DNA from: Sternotherus odoratus
Taxonomy: Eukaryota > Chordata > Testudines > Kinosternidae
Reading direction: 5' to 3'
DNA length: 64,000 nucleotides
NCBI GenBank assembly: GCA_032164245.1
Contig: JAVMKO010000006.1
Location: 36,916,319-36,980,318 of the forward strand
Shown: piece by piece, positions 1 through 22,300 of the stretch
Layout: every line of letters begins with the position of its first letter
Position numbering within the stretch: the stretch's first letter is position 1
Notes under the pieces: generated by a model
Told to the model about the DNA's origin: nothing
Databases searched by the model: none
The model's input: only the letters and a program-made list of their open reading frames with translations
Translations under genes and position numbers: made by a program

Positions 1-1255
1 TTCTTTGCCGACACAAGGGCTGGAAACGTAGCCTGTGCCTGCAAACTTAGGTATGCGATTATCTCGATGCACTCGCGTATGGAAAGCTAATCACACACGC
101 AGGCATTTGCGGGATCAGGCTCCTCCTGTTTGAAATGGAAGGTTACATACGGATGAGACCGCACGAGGCCTCGGAGCAGGGCTGGGCCCATGCAGCGCTG
201 CCAAGCCCACTGCTTCTGCTGACTGAAGAGAGGCTTCAGCAGCTGGCAGCTCACGGAACCAGCCTGTCCACAAACCAGATTCTTGGCTCTAAAAGCCCCT
301 GTCTGCATGGAAGTGCTCTGTCGAAGGCTGATCTCTCTCCTGCTTTTGTTGCCTCATTAGGCCTCTAGGGAGGGGCCTCCAAATCTGACTGGTTCCCAGC
401 TGAACAAAAACAGCCTGAGACTGGTAATGCAGATCTAAAAGCAGCCAGCTTAGCATTCCAGGCTGTGTAGCAGAGACCTGCATCTGAGAGTAGCTGGCCA
501 CTTCCAGTGCAGGGTGTTGGTGGGGGAAGGGAAGGAGTGGTCAGCGTGACACCAGGGAAGAGGACACTGACCCCAGTGCTGGCAGGAGTCGCAGTGCAGC
601 TTGGCAGGACTCCTGGGCGTGCTAACTGAACAGCTGCAGCCTGTTTATTCAGAATTCCTGGTGGTTCTTCTGATTGTTCCTCTTTCCCTTAAGCTGTTAG
701 AGGTGTTAACCCTTGGAGTACTGAGAGGAGCTCCCTGCGGGCTGGGATTCCTAAGGCATTAGCGGGAGGCGCTCGTCCAGGGCTCTAGGGAGTGTTCAGG
801 CCAGTGGGGAATGAGGCCTGGTGCCCTCTCCTCCCCGAGTCCTACCACCAGCCCTGCTTACTGTATTTGCAGTGGGCTGATTGTTTCCCCCCCCAGGGAT
901 GGCCTTATGGGAGGCAGTTCGCTCAGTGGCTGTGGGGAGTGAGAAAGGGCAGCTCCTAGCAGACAGCAGGGTGTGTGATTTCCCGTGGGTCAGTCTACAT
1001 GTTGGTGCAAGTGAGCCCTGTTAAGTCTCTTGTCCAGTGCTGCTTTCTCCGTGGTTCGTCCCTCTGTTGGGTCACCACTCTCCTAGAGTTGGAGTGACTG
1101 CACGTGCCCAAATGCGATGGCTGCCCCTAGCTGAACATCTGGTATCCATTGCTGCTAGCTTGCTGGCTGTGAGAGCAGGCACAGCCGCCTCAGCCCGGGG
1201 CACGGCTGCCCCGTCTCTGTGCTAACTCTTCTCCCGGCATGTGATTCTCCGGCAG
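1..1255. other. ABCD4 intron (upstream part); no gene seen
   Basis: The window opens inside an ABCD4 intron. I looked for the coding segment that precedes the N-A-F-V-S exon in ABCD4 and found none with suitable splice sites, so the N-terminal half of the gene lies to the left of the window. A short G/C tract near 890 is the only notable sequence. Confidence 0.6.
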
Positions 1256-11835
<10,580 letters not shown>

Positions 11836-12166
11836 AAAAAGTACCGAGGCTTGAGACTGGTTAGTTAGCCAGGAGCTGCAGAAACTACCTGCGCCACAGG
11901 AGATACCTGATTAGTCGATGTGGAACTGCAGAGCCACCAGGAGCCAATCGGTATTCAGGGAGGAGGGTGATGGTTTCAGGATTTTACTGAAGGAGACAGA
12001 GCTGAGTCTTTCCTTTCTGCCTGTTGTCCAAACTGTTTGTTGTTGGGTGCTGTTGAGAGTGGAGGTTTCTGTCCCTCCCAGAGGGGGCTTCTCCCCAAAC
12101 CATTCCCCTGGCGTCTGATTCTCTGTTCCTGCCTATTCTGGTAGGGGGGAGCAGAAGGAGCCTCTC

Positions 12167-12172
12167 TTTATT
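12167..12172 (-). other. Candidate poly(A) signal for the ACSS1-like gene
   Basis: TTTATT on the plus strand is AATAAA on the minus strand. It is the first canonical hexamer I find downstream of the ACSS1-like stop, about 1 kb away, and it lies within the predicted ABCD4 3' UTR. Confidence 0.35.
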
Positions 12173-12183
12173 GCTTCTTTTGC

Positions 12184-12189
12184 ATTAAA
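12184..12189 (+). other. Candidate poly(A) signal ATTAAA for ABCD4
   Basis: ATTAAA about 350 bases after the ABCD4 stop. A minor alternative to the canonical signal further on. Confidence 0.35.
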
Positions 12190-12279
12190 ATCCAGGACCT
12201 GTTAGCATGGGGAATGTGTGGCAGCATTCATCAAGCTGCGCCAGACAGCAGCCGCCCCCTCCTATCACCCTGCACTAGG

Positions 12280-13060
12280 GCTGGCCTTATGGGTGGGCTA
12301 CGTGGGTGACTGCCTCCGGGTGTCGTGGTGGGGGAGGACGCGACGGCCAAGTGCCACGAGCTGGTGAGTCTAGGCTACCAGGGCAGGGGTGAGTGGAAGC
12401 TGGGCTGGAGCCCCTGGTGAGTGGTGACAGTGCGGCCCTGAGGCGCAGGCAGCAGGGCTCACCCTTGGAGAGCCAGTGGGTCAGCCCCCTGACTTCCCCC
12501 CCCCCCCCCTTCCTACGTACCCACTCTCCTCCTGCTAGGTGCGCAGGGGTGTATGGCCAGGGGAGACCCTGGGCTCAAACGTCTCCCTATGCAGCCTGGC
12601 AGGCACCTTCTCCCCTTGCTGAGGTTCTCAAACTCAAAGAAAGGGCACCCAAATACAGGTTCAGCCAGGGTGGCATTTTTCCTAAGGCCGACCCTCTTCT
12701 CCACGGACCCCCCTGTCCCTCATGGACACAGTGCTGTGGCAGTGCGTTTGGAGCAGCCGCAGGAAAAGCGTATGCAATTAATGTTTTACGTGGACATGCT
12801 GGCGCTGGGAGCCATCCTGAAGAGAGGCCACCAATTTGGGGTTAACCAACCTTCACCCTCTGCCTCCTTCCTCATTACATCTCCCAGTATCTGGTGGCTT
12901 CTCAGTAGGACCTTCTGCTTCTCAGGGAGGAAGCAGGGCCTCCTTCCTCACCCCCTCTGCCCACCTCACCCTCACTCTTTCTGCCCCCTGACATGGTCAC
13001 TTCTCAGAGGAGTGGTCTGCTTTGGAGCCTTAGTCCAGGGTCTTCAGTGCCAGTGTGAAA
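12280..13060. other. Convergent 3' region; open frames here judged spurious
   Basis: Between the two stop codons. The stretch around 12275-12330 (ctagggctggccttatgggtg) resembles one near 27040 in inverted form, suggesting an old repeat. There is a C tract near 12498. No conserved protein is visible in the open frames. Confidence 0.4.
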
Positions 13061-13066
13061 AATAAA
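13061..13066 (+). other. Candidate poly(A) signal AATAAA for ABCD4
   Basis: Canonical AATAAA followed about 25 bases later by the GT-rich tggtgtctgctg. Using it gives a 3' UTR of about 1.25 kb ending roughly 100 bases short of the convergent ACSS1-like stop codon. Confidence 0.5.
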
Positions 13067-13187
13067 GGTCTGATCTCAGCTGAATTACTGGTGTCTGCTG
13101 ATTGGCTTTTTCTAGGCTAGGTCCCAAATTTGATGGGGACAGGAGGGGTGAAAAAAGGGGAGCAGAGAGTCTCTGACTGCACTCGGG

Positions 13188-13364
13188 TTACTGGCCCTGC
13201 TCCTCCTGCAGGAGGCGCTTGTGCCCCTCGATGATCTCCTCCACGGCCTCGTGGTCATCTAAGGTGGTCAGGTCCCCAAGCTCATCGGCCTTGTCCTCTA
13301 CAATCTTCTTCAGGACACGACGCATAATCTTACCTGAGCGGGTCTTGGGTAGCCGCTTTGTGAC
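13188..13364 (-). CDS. ACSS1-like: ACSS1-like exon 14 (end) with catalytic Lys
   Basis: Acceptor tgccacag. Encodes [16 protein letters not shown], with the universally conserved adenylation Lys, then [20 protein letters not shown] and TAA (13188-13190). The end is a little different from and slightly shorter than human ACSS1. Confidence 0.95.
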   Translation of the reverse strand, partial: VTKRLPKTRSGKIMRRVLKKIVEDKADELGDLTTLDDHEAVEEIIEGHKRLLQEEQGQ

Positions 13365-16300
13365 CTGTGGCAGAAAGGAGCAGAGTAAGGGCTGGAGCCT
13401 TAAGCTGTGTCATCTGGGGGTGGGAGCAGTAGGCTCCCGCCGTGGTGTTGGGATAGGGTTGAGGGCGTACAGGGTGCAGTATGAGCAGGAATAGGGCTGC
13501 GGGCTGTTACCTGAACGTATTCAGGGCTTGCGTATTTTGCAATCTTCTTTGAGACCAGCTTCTTGAGTTCATTGCTCAGCCTCTCCTGAGACACATCAGT
13601 CCCCTTCTTCAGCACAATGAACACATATGCCCCTGGGAAAAGATGGGAGTTACTCCTCCATCCACCAAGCCATGGTTCAGGGAGATGTCCAGGGCAGGGC
13701 AGCTGGCTGAGATGCAGCCTGAAGTATGATGGGGGCTGAGAGGGTGAGTCTGTGACCTAAGTGAATCTCGGATCCCCCACACCTCCCTCGTCCAAACCTT
13801 TGTACTGACGTGACATCACCAAAGCTGAGACTCTTCCTCTACAGGGCTACAGTTCCTCTTCTCCAATGAGGTTGTGGGACCTCCCTGCTGGAGGGAGTCC
13901 TTTGTTACCTGATGCTGCAAACCCCTGCAGTGAAAGGCTACCAGAGACTTGCCCCTAGCCAGCCCAAGCTCTTGTGGTGACTCCTACCCCCTCTCTGTTG
14001 TGCCCCACAAAGCTTACTGTGTGCACCGCAGGGGTAAGTGTGCTTTCTGTGTCCCCCACTGCCCAATACAAGTCAGGTATGCGGTCACCCTGAGAATCGC
14101 TCCCACCCCCTCCACTAGCCCTAGCAGCTGAGAAGCCCATTACAGAGCCCCTCACCTTCTCCTTTGATCTCATGAGGGAAGCCGATCACGGCTGACTCTG
14201 CCACCGCTCCATGCTGGTTCTGGAACAAAACAGGGCTGCATTGCACTTCAGCAGTCGTGGCAGGCTGGCTGCAGCCCTGGAGTCTCTCCTGCCACACACT
14301 AGCCTGGTGCAGCCAGCTGTAAGGCAGAGAGAGATGGTGGCCTCCATGCCCTCTTCCGACTTACCTGCCACAGTTGTGTGTAGGGAAGAGGCCGGACATC
14401 CCTGCTTCCCCTTCCAGCTCTGGGCTTTCCTCTGTGAGGGGCATCTGCTCCTTCCACCCCTGCTGCAGCGGGACCCAGTAAGCTGTTCACAAGATCTCAC
14501 TGGGTAGTCCCTGCTTACAGACCCCTATATTGGCACTAAATACTTTGCCATCTAGTCTGCGGAAAGTGGTATGTAGTGCAGTGCGGCCATGTGCTGGGCC
14601 CTGTGACAGAAAGGTAAGAAGGCCTGACGTGTTTGCAGGGAGAAGGGGTTGCCCTCTACCCAGTAAAGCAGCAAGGCAGCTGTAACATACACTCATAACT
14701 ATAGCTAGCTTGATGGAACTTGTGGTGGGAAGAGCCCTGGTGAGACTCTTCAGAAATCATGGCTGCATGTTGTGATCACTCTCCCAGCTGGGCAGCTCTA
14801 GAGTTGGCTGGAAATCAGAGTGGGAGTGGTAGAGATGAGAGAACTGCCCCTTCTACTCTATCTGCTCCAGGTAGAACTCCTGCCCCATTCCTTACAAGGC
14901 CTCCTGCTGGAGCAGAAAACCCAGGCATGACACCAAGGTGCTATGTTCACGCAATGCTTTATGGCTTCTTTACTTGGAGACCCCTGTACCTCTACTCTGC
15001 TCCCTGAAGAAGCTCTTCCACGCCTCAGCTCTTCATACTTGTTTATAAGCTAGGGGTCATATGTTTGCCACTTCCTTCTGCCCAAGCCTCTTACCACAAT
15101 ATTTTCCAGCTCCGCAGTGCCTAGTCTGTGCCCGCTGACGTTGATAACGTCGTCCAGACGTCCTGTCAGCTGGTAATATCCTTGGCTGGTACGATAGGCT
15201 CCATCTCCCGTGAAGAAAAATCCTGTGATGATCAGAACTGTGAAAGTCCCTCACAGCTAGCCAATGCTAGCTGCACCCTCATCCCATTACCTCCATGATC
15301 TAGGTATACCCTTCCCCACATCAACACTGTCCCCCTGTATTCTGTGTCCGGCCTCTCCCCTCCTCCAACTCACAGCAAAGGGACTTCCGTACCCCCAGTC
15401 AACCTCTTGGCTTCTCCCAGCAATACAGATCAGGAGCATTCACACCTACCACCCTAATTCTGGAGTGCGTGGTCCGTTGCTGGACCAGTCCCATTCCCAC
15501 ACATCACAGTGCAACCCTCCCTGGTCTGGACACTTCTCTTCCCTTCTCGCATTGCTACAGGAGCTGACATTATTAGTTGTATTACAGAAGCAATTGGTGG
15601 TCCCCACTGAGACCTTTGTGCTAGGCGCTATATATACAGAGTAAGGAGCTGTCCCTGTGCCAAAGAGCTTATGTTCCAAATTGATGCGCCGGATGAAGGG
15701 TGGAAGAAAGGAAGAGCTAGTTCCATTTTGCAGATGAGGAACTGAGGCACAGAGAGACTGTGTCTTATCCAAAGTGTTGCAGTGAGTCTGTTGGAGCCAG
15801 GAATTTAACCCGGCTCTCCCATGTGCCAGTCTAGTGCATTCACCATAAACCCCCTTCTCATTTGGCTCTAGAAGCACCAATCTCTAATCTGTGATCAGCT
15901 GTGCATCTTCCTTTGTCGTTCCTTGCAAATCCTACCTGGGTAAGGCATCAAGTAGGTTTCCAGAAATCTCTTGTGGTCATTGTAAATGGTCCGTGCCATT
16001 CCTGGCCAGGCCTGAGAGATGCAGAGGGCTCCAGAGACATTGTTCTGTGTTAGGACATTTCCCTTGAAAATAATACCCTTTGTCATGACTGGGGCTGAGG
16101 GTAACCTCCATGCTTAGTCCTGGGTCAAGCTTTACCCACCCCATGCCCCCACAACCTTCTGACTGGGAGAGCAGTGTGGGAGGATCCAGTTCACACCACC
16201 CACAGGGAGGTGATAAGCAGCAGAGTGGGCTACACGTGCACAACACCTGGGGTTGGTTCATTGCTTCTGACAGAAGCCAGGTCTCACCTCCAGGCTCAGC

Positions 16301-19300
16301 CTGTTCTGTGCCCTTGTCCAGATCTGCCTCCCCTAGTGCGGGGTGGGCAAACTACAGCCTGGGGCCGCATCCAGCCCTCCATACGTTTTAATCCGTCCCT
16401 TGAGCTCCAGCTGGGGAGGGGGGTCAGGGGCTTGCCCCTCTCCACGTGGCTCTGGAAGCAGTGGCATGTCCTCCCTCTGGCTCCTAGATGTAGGGGCAGC
16501 CAGGAGGCTCCACACACTGCCCCTACCCCAAATGCAGCCCCTGCAGCTCCCATTGGCCAGGAACCATGGTCAATAGGAGCTGCAGGGGCAGGGCCTGCAG
16601 ACGGGGCAGCGCGCAGAGCTGCCTGGCTGCACCTCCACATAGGAGCTGGAATGGGGACATACCACTGCTTCTGGGAGCTGCTTGAGGTAAGCGCCGGCCC
16701 TGACCCCCTTCCCGCCTTCCAAACCCCTGTCCCAGCCTGGAGCACCCTCCCACACACCTCCAACTCCACCCCAGAGCCTTCACCCCCTCCTGTACCCCAA
16801 CCCCCCGATTTCATGAGCATTCATGGCCCACCATTACAATTTCCATACCCAGATGTGGCCCTCGGGCCAAAAAGTTTTCCCACTCCTGCCGTAGTGTGTT
16901 CCAGGCTCCCTGGGCACTGGCACATAGCTACAACTATGGTGGTAAATCTAGCACGGCATCCATTCAGTTACTGAGGAGCTGAAACCCACTGTTCCAGAAA
17001 ATACCTTTGTAGCATTTCTGAGGTGTGCCGAGAGCTCCTCCCAGGCCAGGGGGCTATAGAGAAAGGGGCAGGAACACAGGCTGAGATGGCATGGGGTTGC
17101 TATTAGCTCCCTTGCAGTTGCTCAAAATAGGAGGATCTGTGGGGTGTGGGATGTGACCTTGTGGGGGAGAGGGTGAGAAGATGGGGTGCAGCTTGCAGGC
17201 CCACTACTTCCAGCCTCTGCCTGCTGGGGGGGACAGTATGGGCGCGTTGGCTAAGAGAACCTCTCGACTGATGGTGGTAAGTTACCTTGTCATCCAGGAG
17301 GGCAGGGCTGATCCCAAAGACTGGTCTCATGGCCATGCCTGGAAGAATCTCATCTCCGGCGCTGGATGGCCGGGGAGAAATACAGATGCCTCCCGTTTCT
17401 GAGGTAAATGTAAGGGTGAGACCCATGAAATTAGGTCAAAGCCATAGAACACTGCTAAGAAATCCACCTTTCCCCTAAGGCTTGTACGGTTAATGGCTGT
17501 GTGGTGGTGAGGGGATGCTGCAGGTAAGGCACTCTGCTGGCTGGAGAAGATTGTTAATTAGAGATGGAAAGTCTTGCTCATCTAGTCCAGTGCTGGACTG
17601 GTCTCTACTGTCTATTCTCCAGGCTAAATTGTAAACCCTATCATTTATTTATCTGTCCTGGGGTGGGGCCAAGAGACTCCCTGTACTTGGCTATAATGTG
17701 CCATGCACATCTATGGTGATGTCTAAATAATCATTGCCCCAAGCTGAACAATCCTAGATGTGTATTACACCTCCTAAGAGGGAGAGATGACTGGGGAACT
17801 GCTTAGGTGCCAGAAATGGGAGGTGAGGGGTCTTCTTTGCTTCTTACCAGTTTGCCACCATGTGTCAACTACTGGGCACCGGGCATCCCCAACCACGTTG
17901 AAGTACCACTCCCATGCTTCTGTGTTGATGGGTTCTCCCACTGCCAGGGGAAAGGGAGATGAATCGTGTTTAAGGGACAATTCAGAAAAATCTCTCCTTG
18001 GATATACTGGCTTTATCAAAACCATGGACCTGGGCCAATGAATAGGCCTTTTCCTTGGTGATGTATTCTCACTCACTGCGAAGTACTAACCCAACACACA
18101 CCTCTAATCCAGCCCACTATTGAATGGAGTCTGAGTGATAGCCTGGTCAGTCCCAAACCATCACCCGGTACCAACCTGATCCGAGGATCTTGAGGGAAGA
18201 TCTGTCGTATCTCTTTACCCATTCGTCCCCATATCTCAGCAGCAAGCGGATTGCTGTGGGTGCTCCATAGAACTGATTAATTCGTAACCTCTCCACTGTT
18301 TCCCAGTAGCGCCCTGGAATGGGAAACTGGGCCAGTTACCTCTAGAATTGGCTCATCTAGCCTATTCCCAATACTTTCATACCCCTGCTGTAGCAGTGCC
18401 ATGGCCCTGTCAGCCAGGCCAGCCGAGCTCAGGATAAATGCCAGGAGGAGCAATGGCTTTTTCCTTCCTTGAGAGCCCTTCCTGATGACCATGTCCACAG
18501 CTCTCTCTGCGGCAGAGAAGGGCACAGGTAGCATCTCCCTCAGGACCCTGCCATGTGGAAGTGACTTCCCACACATGTAATACACAAGAGTCTACTCCAG
18601 GGGAGGAGGGATTTGCTCTTCTCCTTACTGCTCCACCCGTGACTAAGATGGTTCCCTACCACCTCCCCAGGGCTGTGAGAGGAATTCAGCGTGTTCTTCA
18701 GCTCTACACAGGGACTCCACCTATGCCATGATGGCAGGAGTCTTTGGTACATGAGCTGAGATGGGAATTTATTTCAGGCGCCTCTCTCTTACTCATGGAG
18801 CAGCCAGGTTCACTTCCCTGCTTGCCAGAGATTTCAGAGCAGGGTTACAGTCATGCATTTATAATAACTTCTTACAGTTCTGGCAGAACGGCTGTGGAGT
18901 GTTTTTGAAGAAGGATCCTTGGTCCCACAGCCTCTTCCTGCTGCCCTTCCCTGTGCCAGGGGCTCTTCTGAACCTCCCTATTACTCACCAGGATTGGGGT
19001 ACACTGGAGTGCTCTCAAAAAGGACTGTGGTACCTCCGTTGCACAGAGGGCCATACACCACATAACTGTGCCCTGTGATCCAACCAATATCTGCCACGCA
19101 GCCAAAGATGTCCCCATCGTGGTAATCAAACACATACTGTGCAAAAAAAGAAGAGAGGAAGAGCTGTAGCCTGGAAACAGGGCCCCTCCTACCACAAAGA
19201 TTTCCAGAGCAGCTCTTGTGTGGGAGAGATCTGTAATTAAAGTCTCCATTCTCTGCCAGCCTCATCTTCCCCTTCATAGATGCCAAAGCCAGAAGGAGCC

Positions 19301-22300
19301 ATTGTGATCACTTTGCCTGCCTTCCTGTCCAACAGTCTCTTAGAGTTGTTATGGCAACCCCCATCTTTTCATGTTCTCTCTCTGTATGTATGTGTGCGTG
19401 TGTGTATATGTGTATATATACACCTACTGTATGTTCCATTCTATGCATCTGATGAAGTGGGTTTTAGCCCACAGAAGCTTATGCCCAAATAAATTTGTTA
19501 GTCTCTAAGGTGTGTGGCAGGGTGCTGGCCAGGAGTGCCTGAGCCAGCCCTGCCGGCCCTTTAAGAGGGAGCAGAAGCCTGCAAACCTCCCTTGCAGAAA
19601 GGCTAATTAGCCACCTGGCTTGCAGGGCAATCAGCCTGGATGAGTGGCACCTGGCAGCCTCCTCAGAGGGATAAAAGGCCTGCCAGGAAGCAAGCCCAGT
19701 GTGGTGGGGATGGTATAGAGTGAGGTGGTGGTTGGAGCTATTCAGAGCTGTGTGTTTGGAGTTGTAAACTGGACTATATAGAGTCTGAAGAGCTGTAAGC
19801 TGAAGACTGGATTGTATAAAGCCGTATATATTGGTGGTGGGGCCTGCACTGTGAATTAAAGAGCACTGTTTGGAGCAAAGAAGGGTTTCCTGCCTGTTCC
19901 TGAGAAGGGGTGAGAGAGCGGTCTGTCACAGGTGCCATAAGTAGTCCTTGTTCTTTTTGCGGATACAGACTAACAGGTCTTTTAGAAAAAAAAATCCCAT
20001 CTTGACTGAAACATTGCCTTTGATGGGGAATCCATCACCAGCTTGGCAAATTGTTCCAGTGCTTAATTACTGTTTGAAATTTACATTTTATTTCCAGTCT
20101 GACTTTGTCTAGCTTAAACTTCTAGTCGTTGGATCATGTTATACTTTTCTCTGCTAGACTGAAGAGCCCATTATCAAATATTTGTTCCCCGTGTGAGTAC
20201 TTAGACTGTCATCAACTCACACCGTAACCTTCTCTTCAATCTAAATAGACTGAACTCCTTGAGTCTACCACTATAACGCATGTTTTCTGATTCTTTAATC
20301 CTTCTCATGGCTCTTCGCTGAACCTACTCCAATGTATCAACATCCTTCTTGAATTGTGGACCCCGAACATGGACACACTATTCCAGCAGCGGTGGCACCA
20401 GTGCCAAATACAAAGGTCAAATAACCTCTCTGTTCCTACGCGAGATCCCCTTGTTTATCCCAGGATGCCATTAGCTCTTTTGGCCATAGTATCACACGGG
20501 GAGCTCCTGTTCAGCTGATTATCCACCATGACTCCCAAATTGTTTTGAGTCACTGCTTCCCACCCTCTCTGCTACACCCGTCTGTCACAGCTTGTCCCTG
20601 TTTAGCCCTTAAGCAGGGACTGGCCGATTCTGCATTTGTGCAGCATCTAGCAAAATGGTGCCCTAGTCCTGGTTAGGACCCTGCTGAAAAAGAAATAAAT
20701 AACTAAAGCAGCTTCAGTCCTGCACTGCGGCAAGGAGCCGGGATCCTGGTGCAAATTCAGACAAGCCAGTTCCCATTACTACGAGTCAACACTCGAGGGC
20801 TGCCAGGAACTCCAGAAGCACCTTCCAAAGGTAGACTTGGCAACATGATGTCAGATGAAATTCACTGTAGGCGAGTGCAAAGGCATACTTGTTGGAATGA
20901 ACCAAATGCACCACTCCTTCACAATGCAGGAGTCTAAACCAACGGGGATCACTCATGGAAAAGAGCTGCTCTTGTGCAAACAAATTGTTAGACTGTATAA
21001 TGAATTGAACGAATCACGTGATGCTTCCACTAGACAAACCAACAGTAAGTTCATAGCTGGAGTAGGGTTCAGCATTGCTCATGAGTCCAGGGACAGGTAC
21101 ACTAGAAACAGAAATGAGCAGAAGCCTAGAAGACTTCCCCAAGAGATGAGACTCTGGTTCAAAGAGGAGATGAGTCAGAGGGGATAAGACAGGGGTGTAT
21201 TAAAATACTAATTGGTCTAGGGACGATAGGGCCGGTGCCTGTGTTCTCCTCCCCCCCCCCCCCCGCCCCCCCAGAAGATCAAGAAGATACTCAGTGAAAG
21301 TGAAAAGCATCTAATCTAAAACAGAGACAAGAAAATGATTGGCTACCAAGTGTAATCAGTTTGTGAATTCCCCTCCCCCCACACGCAAGAGGAGTTCTAC
21401 TCTAAAAAGGCCACTCTGGGGTTTTTAGACAGGGAGGACTCCAGATCCAGTTTGCTCAATTTGCCAGTTAAAAATAAAATAAAATGTTTCTTTCCAATTA
21501 CCAGCCCGCAAACTCCCCCGTGAGCAGAAGTGAAGTGGAAGGAGCCCAGAACACTGTCTAATACATATAAATAGTTGTGCTGCTGCTCTGCAAGCCAGAA
21601 TAGATTCCAGCCCCTCTCTTCTTGCAGCGTTGGCTCTGCAGGGTGAGCAGGCAGACACCCCTCTGTCCTGCCTTGCAAGGTAAGCCTGGCTCCTTACCGA
21701 CCCCATCACAGGGACCCGGAGGTCACACTGTTTTCCACACCCTCCTGTTTCATTGGATGCCACGCTGGAGTAGGGGGAAGGACAGAATGTCCTAGAGTAA
21801 CTGGATAGCAGGGCTGACCCTGAGTGTGAAATGTGTATTTTACTTGGGTCTGGCTCCTCTTACTCCATTTCCCATCTGCCTAACACCAAGTAAGTTTCCC
21901 AGTATAATGTCTCTTGGAAGCCCTGTGTTTCTTGGCCCTTGCTCTGGGATCTGCCATTTCCAACAATACTTTAAAAGCCTCTCGCTCCTTATTAACATGC
22001 CGTAGCTGCCATTAGCTTTGCTGTGGCAATGCTCCAGCAGCTCCCCACACAGTGGGCCCGGCTGACAGGAGGGTGACAGATGAGGATTCCAGTGGTGAGG
22101 AAGGCTCCGGTGTGTTTGTAATGGAAACTCTGTGCTAGTCTCTGTTTAAAGTAACAGAGGATTCAAGCAGCAGCAGCTTGCTGAGCCCAACTGGAGAAAA
22201 GGAGCAGGAATTCATTCCCACTCTGGTCGTGTTTTCCAGAGCAGCTGGAGCTAAAGTGGCCGTGTGTTGGAATTGGACAGTGCTGCCTGCTTCCCACAGT

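Noticed and set aside
12393..13065. Overlapping open frames of 150 and 170 codons (+)
   Set aside because: They fall in the ABCD4 3' region, have low-complexity Pro/Ser composition and no homology that I recognise.
16174..16974. Open frame of 266 codons (+), with a 174-codon frame on the other strand
   Set aside because: Lies in a GC-rich foldback hAT element; both frames arise from the palindrome, and no protein family is recognisable.
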